Source of the DNA: Gigaspora rosea
Taxonomy: Eukaryota; Glomeromycota; Glomeromycetes; Diversisporales; Gigasporaceae
Length of the DNA stretch: 64,000 nucleotides
Reading direction: 5' to 3'
Assembly (NCBI GenBank): GCA_003550325.1
Contig: QKWP01000779.1
Location: 111,775-175,774, forward strand
Shown one piece after another: positions 58,098 through 64,000 of this stretch. Numbering within the stretch: the first letter of the stretch is position 1; each line of letters opens with the position of its first letter. The notes beneath the pieces are model-generated. The model was not told the DNA's origin, ran no database searches, and worked only from the letters and a program-made list of their open reading frames with translations. A program made the translations under genes and the position numbers.

Positions 58098-58554
58098 GAC
58101 CTGCAGGTCGATAGCATAGCGGTTATGCTCCCAGGTCCCCAATCGAAGGTTGCCGGTTCAATACCACTTGGCGGCAAATTGAATTTGATAGTCAGAACCC
58201 GATTAGGAATAACCGAAGTTATACAAGATGTAAGGTCGGTCCAATGTGGCATGAACTTGATGGCAGCATATCCGTGTAATGTATACGTACCCACAGGAAA
58301 CAGGACTGAGATGACTCGGCGATCCTGCAGGAAGTTAAATAATGCGGTGCAGGACCTACATTTGGGCGGCGAAAGGCAAGCCAGATGAAGCCTTCATTAC
58401 AGTAACATTTCCGAGTGGCCAAAGCTCCGACGACGGAGATCTTCTGGGCGGCGTAAGGCAAGCCGGTTGGTTTATCGGAGTTGGGTTAAAGTGGAGGGTG
58501 CTCAAAAGGAGGGTTACAGAGAAGAGCGCTGGGTCTTAAGTTTAAAAAAAAAAA
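58098..58554 (+). mobile_element. tRNA-derived SINE with poly(A) tail
   Basis: The element opens with Pol III boxes: TAGCATAGCGG fits box A, and GGTTCAATACC is one base from box B about 45 bases later. The GC-rich body contains GGGCGGCGAAAGGCAAGCC and a second diverged copy, GGGCGGCGTAAGGCAAGCC. It ends in GTTT followed by about a dozen A residues. A 15 bp target duplication, AATTATTAAACTAAC, flanks it (58083-58097 and 58555-58569), the mark of LINE-machinery insertion. It is not protein coding. Its contrast in base composition with the surroundings and the intact duplication indicate a fairly recent insertion. Confidence 0.93.
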
Positions 58555-58569
58555 AATTATTAAACTAAC

Positions 58570-59440
58570 TCAATATTCTAGAAAATTAAATTAGACTATT
58601 CATGAATTCTTCTTATAAACTTAAATATGAGTATAAGTTCGCATTAATTTTAAATAAAATAGATAAGAAAATTACAATTAAATATTCGAAATATTTTTAT
58701 CTTTAATTCATTTAATGTATTAAAAAAATTTGAAATAGTTTGCATTTTTGGTTTTATATGCTGTCTATTTATCTTATCTTTAATTACTACAAAATTAGTA
58801 TTTTCAAAATAAATTAGAATTATTTTAAATATTGTGCAATAAATTAAATTTTTTTAATTATATATATAAACAACATTTATTTATACTAAATTTATTGATA
58901 TGTAAGGGCTTATTAGAAGTGAATAAAAGTTTTTAATAAGTAAAATCTTTATCTTTTTAGAAATTTAATTGTAGGTCTAATAATTAATTAAATGAATCTT
59001 TTTCACAATGTTATGAGACTATTAACAGTAATAAACAAAGTAATCAAAAGTCAAAAGGTAAACAGTAAGCATAAACTAATATGAAATAAATTTGAAATAT
59101 TCGAAATAAGAGAATCATATTTATTTACTTCAAATATTGAGTTAAAATATTTATTATTAAATAATAAATATTTCGAATAACATCTAAGCGGAATGAAATG
59201 TATTATAAAAAATGATAGAGTTTAAAATAATTTGATTAAATTCAAAGCTTTTAATTCTAATTTATTTGAAGTCATTTATTATTTAATAAAATATTTAATT
59301 TTGATATTTATTTTTCTATAATATTCGCAACAATTCGAAATAATTCTTAATTAGTTAAATTTTCAAAGTTCACTACTATTATATCTATATAATTTAGTTA
59401 TAATTATTTTATTTATTTCACAAATGTGTGAATATTTTAA
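58570..59440. other. AT-rich intergenic sequence
   Basis: No gene seen. Scattered TATTCGAAATA words. Confidence 0.45.
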
Positions 59441-59444
59441 AGCT

Positions 59445-61170
59445 TATAATTTATTGAGCCAATAATTGACTTGCTAAAAAGATAAAAATTTTGCTTTTTT
59501 TTGCTTCCAATAACCTTTTATATATCAATTACTTTAGTACTTATAAATATATTAAAAAAAACTGATTACATAAAAATCTAAAATGCTTCTATAGTCGCAC
59601 CCCTAAGTGCATGCTCTCGGGACTGGACATAATTATGCACTTAGAGGGGTATGCATTTATAGAATTACCCTCTCTAAATGCATGTCTTAGAAATTGAATA
59701 TAAATATGCATTTAGAGAATATGAAGTTATAAAATTAATAATTCATATACTGTAATGTAATAAAAATCCAAATTACATAATATAAAAAAAGAGTTGAGTA
59801 AACTTTAATTTCTATATACAGTAAGAGCAATTAAAAAATCTAGTAGTTAAGTTTAATATGTATAATACTGTATATGCGTATGTATATACGATTAGAGATT
59901 GGAATTGAAATCCATTTTTTTATGTTAAAATCAGTCAAAACTGGTTTTAACATAAGAAAAATGAATTTCGATTTCAAACTTTAACTAAAAAGTCAACTCA
60001 AGATTAAAGCTTTGCAGGTACAGTATAAAATATACAATTGGATTTGTGTATTAATATAAATTAAATTTTCTTGTTAAATTTGGAATGTTCCAATCCTATA
60101 AAGCGCCACTATTTTATTATTAATTGTCTGATTTTCTGAATTCTTTATGTAAAAATTGATATCTATTGTATAAAGATCAGCAAATATACTTAGACATACA
60201 ATGTTGTAGCAAATTAATCATCAAAATTAGTCGTGAAGAATTTTAGAATTAGTCATGGGAAATTTTAGAATTAATTATGAGAATTTCAAGTAAGCTTTAT
60301 TGAATCTAGTAATGAAGACATAATGGTAATACTATGATAACATAGTAAAAAACAGCTGATATTCCATTTTTAGAAGGTAATTAAAATAGAATAAGGAATT
60401 ATATGCATTATGATTGGTCAGTTTTTAAAATTAGTCACATGCATGCATTTACAGGGAATGCATATTATGTTTGGTACCCCAGAATTTTGTGCATATGCAG
60501 AATATCGAAGATGACTAAGTCCTGAGCTCGGGACTGAGCTATGGTTTGCATATAGGGAGAGTTTGTACTTAGGGAGCGTGCACTTAGGGGGTGCGACTAT
60601 ATATAACAATAGAATAATACATGTTTATGAAATTTTCTATAAATGAACATCATTTGAAAAGTATTTTGTTTATTCTAAATATAGTAATAAAGGTTAAAAG
60701 AATAATAGTTTGATAAGTGCTAATACATTCAAGCAAGTTGCTGTATTGCACATTGTTTTAATTTACTTCGAAGTGGTCAGAAGTTATTAAAGCTTATAAT
60801 TTATTGGACCAACGATTAAATGGCTAAAAAGATAAAAATTTTACTTTTTTTCACTTCTAATAAATCCCTTACATATCAATTACTTTAGTATTATACTTAT
60901 AAATATATTGAAAAACCTGATTACATAAAAATCTAGAATGCTTCTATATAACAGTAGAATAATGCACAATATGCATGTTCGTGAAAAATTCTATAAATGG
61001 ACATCATTTGATTTCAAGAGGATTAATTTATTTAAAAGTATTTTGCTTATTCTAAATATAGTAATAAAAGGTTATAGTTTGATAGGGGCTAATACATTTA
61101 AGAAAGTTGCAATATTGCATATTATTTTAATATCAAATTTACTTCAATGTAATCAGGAGTTATTAAAAAC
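59445..61170 (+). repeat. Tandem duplication (about 340-390 bp), first copy split by a transposon
   Basis: Copy 1 is 59445-59593 plus 60598-60781. Copy 2 is 60782-61170. Shared words in order: AAGCTTATAATTTATTG, CTAAAAAGATAAAAATTTT, TATCAATTACTTTAGTA, AAAAATCTARAATGCTTCTA, then ATAACARTAGAATAAT, ACATCATTTGA, TTATTCTAAATATAGTAATA and AGTTTGATARG. Confidence 0.85.
59594..60597. mobile_element. 1004 bp TA-flanked non-autonomous element
   Basis: The ends GTCGCACCCCTAAGTGCATG and GTGCACTTAGGGGGTGCGAC are inverted repeats inside TA dinucleotides. Copy 2 of the host duplication shows the uninterrupted site (GCTTCTATATAACAG) near 60940-60955. Subterminal CTCTCTAAATGCATG words resemble the 30231 element, pointing to a pogo/Tc1-mariner relative. 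No transposase frame. Confidence 0.9.
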
Positions 61171-61635
61171 ATTAAACAAGTATAGCAAAATTTTTCTAAT
61201 ATATTTAATATATAAATAACTTAAATTATATAAAAATGGTTTGAATTTTATTTATAAATCATAATATTCTGTAAGTTACATAAGTAATATATAAAAAATG
61301 ATTACTTTAGATAAAGCGAATATTTTTAAATGCATTTGTAGTTAATAAAAAATAATTAAAGATACTTGATATATGTGAAAAAATTTGATTGCATTAGAAT
61401 TATCTTGAAAATATTTAAATACAATAAATTTAATTTCCCTGTCTTTCTCTTTGTAATTTTTCTATTAACTTCATTTGACACATTAAATTCTCTCTTCCAT
61501 ATACATTCCATATCTCATTTATTACATTTTTTTGCTTAATTTTTAAATATAACTAAAACCTTTCGCATTTTTCTTTATTTCAATTTTTATTATATATCTT
61601 TATATTATTGTATATTATTATACATATTATATATA
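61171..61635. other. AT-rich intergenic sequence
   Basis: No gene recognised. Confidence 0.4.
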
Positions 61636-61638
61636 CAA

Positions 61639-63581
61639 ATGTCTACTCGAAAATTAGGAAAAGGTGAAAAAATGTCTACTAAAAAAAGTGAAAATTTCTT
61701 AAAATGATAGCTAAAAGGCGTAAAGATTTCTTAAAAATGACAAATATTAATGGCATACCTCCGTCAGATACTGAGAGGACTGCTGTATAGCCTATCAAAA
61801 CTATTGGCTCAGGATCTTATTATTTTTCAAGACTTTCCGATGGTTAAAATTCAATAATATAATTTTTTATTTTGTTAATTTCTATTTATAATATTTTTAA
61901 ATTAATCTACTATTTAAAATAATTTAAGAACAAATTACTTTGACTGAAATTAAGGATATGCTTATTGAGCTATCCAAAAAAGTTGATAGATTGGAGCAAA
62001 AGATTTTGAATATGGACAGTCATATGTTGGAAGGTCTTAACCTTTTGAATGAAACAAAATTCGTTAATTGACAATTCGCGATAGAAGAAGAATATTAACC
62101 GGGGGAGATTTTTATAATATAACATAATAAAATATATCAATACAGGAATCATGATTCTTATAGTTTTATAAAATTTTTTGAGTTTTAATTGCTTGTAACT
62201 TTTATTTACCTAACTAATTTTACTGATCTAGCTATTATTAGAATCACAAAAACTAGCTCTAAAACTTTTACTAGAAGTCTACAAGATATTAACTTAATAA
62301 AAATTAATTTTACATAGTCAGAAATGCTGATTTTTGCATTTTATATATAATTTATATTAAATGTTATGTATTTTATTAATACAAATTCTCCTTCTTTCAT
62401 GAATTGTCAATTAAAGTAATTATTATCTTTATCAGTTATATAAAATGTTTATAATTAATTTAATCTAAATTAATAATATTTTATTTTATAATAGCACAAT
62501 AGCTAAATGACTAATTGTAAAAAATATCTATTCCCAACAGAGGATCAATTTAAAGTTGAAACTGAGGAATACCTTACAGAAAATAAAACAGATTTCTATG
62601 AAGGGATAGATGATAGATTAGAGATTGGAATACATATTATGAAAATAAACTTGCAAAATCTGTAAATTTTTTCATAAATTCAATTACATTCACATTGTGT
62701 TAAATTATTGCATTTTCATTTTTTTGAATCTCTTCGTATATTTTTATTTTTTATCTAATTTCTAATCATTATTATTATATGTCACAGTTTTGATTGTTTT
62801 CTTTTATCATTTCTTTTTTATTCTTACTTTTTTTGTTTTTCATATTTTTAATTTTTTGTCGCTTATTTCGATTTTTTGATTTATTTTCATTTACTTTAAA
62901 CGATTATTTCTTAAAATATTAATATATTTCAAACTAATTCAAACTGCTTTAAATTTATTTGCATTAAATTTATTTTTTAGCTCCTAGCTCAGCAGAAGTT
63001 GATTTTCTTGAAAATTAAATAATCAGTTTTTGCTGTTTTTGGGGAGACTCTCTTAGACCCAATTAACACAAATGCTATACCGCAAACTATTACAGCATGG
63101 AAGCAATCCTATAAAACAAAATTATGCTATAGAAAGCTTTTTAGACCTATAAATGAAATAATGCTACCAAGACCTACTTTATGCGCATACTTGTGAGGGC
63201 ATGGTCAGCTTTTACTCCTACAAATATGCAATTGGCATACACAATAACAGTATACCAAATATTGCTAAACAAACATTATGAAAAGCTCATTATAAGCAAT
63301 AAAATAACTAAAAATAGACTAAATAAAAACATAGTAAGTAATATATAATTAATTATATTTAAATTATTTAAATATATGTAATATAATTCTAATATTTGTA
63401 AATTTAATTAAATAAGTATAAGTTAATAGCTGGTACTACTTGTTACCCCTCTGCTACTGACAATAAGGATTCTTCAACGGAAGATGAACAAGTCGAAGTT
63501 ATTTTATCGTCTAGTAAATGAGATCAAAAACGTAAGAGAGCTCCTACTACATCCTGCACTATATCAGCAAATTTATAATAG
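61639..63581 (+). pseudogene. Degenerate multi-exon coding remnant with coiled-coil exon
   Basis: Several exon-like islands lie in order: MSTRKLGKGEKMSTKKSE and NINGIPPSDTERTA (61639-61830); after a TTTAAG acceptor-like site, ITLTEIKDMLIELSKKVDRL with EQKILNM, a clear coiled coil (61930-62070); FPTEDQFKVETEEYL (62533-62664); TITAWKQSYKTKLCYRKLF, then AFTPTNMQLAYTITVYQILL in another frame (62983-63330); and SATDNKDSSTEDEQVEVILS (63420-63581). Stops and shifts interrupt nearly every island. The function is unknown. The layout suggests a DNA-binding or transposon-accessory protein, which is speculative. Confidence 0.45.
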
Positions 63582-63599
63582 CATAATCTTACGTAAGGT

Positions 63600-64000
63600 C
63601 TTACGAACCATAATATAAGCAAAATATTACGTAATATATTTCAAAATATTTCGAAATATCAATATTTCAAAATATTTCGAACCCTTTCAAAATATGTTAC
63701 AAAATATTTCGAACCCTTTCAATTATTTTAGGACTAGGAAACCAAGCTGAATCAGTAAATCTGTAACCTGGATCGCGCATTAGACTAATTTTTTGAAATA
63801 GTTCGAAATAGTTTGATGACGTTCAAATTCTGTACTACAAGATCAGATTAGATCTTTTGTTTATAATTAAATCTTCTATTTTGTTTTTTTTCGCTTTTTT
63901 ATTTTCGTTCCTTTTTGTTTCTTTCATTCCTTTTCGTTTCATTTTTTGTTTTCGTTTGTTTTTTTCATTTTATTTTATTTATTTATTTTTTAATTTTTTT
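63600..64000. repeat. TTTCGAA-word cluster and T-rich tract
   Basis: AAAATATTTCGAACCCTTTC is present twice at 63666-63720, with other ATATTTCGAAATAT words. 63880-64000 is a T-rich tract (TTTTCGTTTCATTTTTTG type), like that at 62790-62900. Confidence 0.65.

Noticed and set aside
58125-58539. Open frames in both strands at 58.1-58.5 kb
   Set aside because: They lie within the GC-rich SINE, which is Pol III derived and not coding.

Overview
The window looks like a gene-poor, AT-rich fungal nuclear region. The basis is short GT-AG introns (about 70-110 bases), a Kha1-type antiporter, degenerate Sel1-like repeats, TTAGGG-type motifs, and dense non-autonomous transposons with long low-complexity tracts. 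The style recalls the arbuscular mycorrhizal Glomeromycotina (Rhizophagus-like). That placement is inference from gene style, not from a marker gene.

Only a handful of plausible host genes are visible. Two tandem four-exon SAM-dependent methyltransferase paralogs (948-2574 and 7420-8623, +) lie in a segmental duplication that also covers their promoters; the first copy carries a 221 bp MITE in intron 2. A four-exon multi-pass membrane protein (13891-12528, -) ends inside a hAT-type MITE that supplies its last residues and stop codon. A long intronless CPA2 K+/H+ antiporter (22834-25395, +) is the clearest gene. A 74-residue secreted Cys-containing peptide (52965-52741, -) has a signal peptide and a Lys-Arg site. 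Degenerate coding stretches lie at 55.4-56.3 kb, 56.3-57.4 kb and 61.6-63.6 kb.

Most of the rest is mobile DNA. hAT-type non-autonomous elements with exact 8 bp target duplications sit at 12473, 27218 (a 1.16 kb foldback), 49330 and 57461. TA-flanked elements sit at 30231 and 59594, the second with an empty site in a neighbouring tandem copy. A family with TIRs like GGGGTCGTCTAAAGC occurs three times (9231, 26383, 48322). There are many other palindromic MITEs, a 451 bp-arm inverted repeat with 133 bp tandem copies (16304-17745), palindrome satellites (39.07-40.08 kb), a tRNA-derived poly(A) SINE with a 15 bp target duplication (58098-58554), and two copies of a longer repeat, one with a tRNA-like head.

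The most complex locus is a minus-strand Ty3/Gypsy-type LTR element at 44593-51490 (LTRs of 844 and 577 bp, flanked by GGGT). It holds a CCHC zinc knuckle, an integrase C-terminal GPY/F-like remnant and degenerate Sel1-like repeats. It was hit by at least four later insertions, one nested inside another, so the order of events can be read. Telomere-like CCCTAA motifs recur inside several elements, far from any chromosome end that can be seen.
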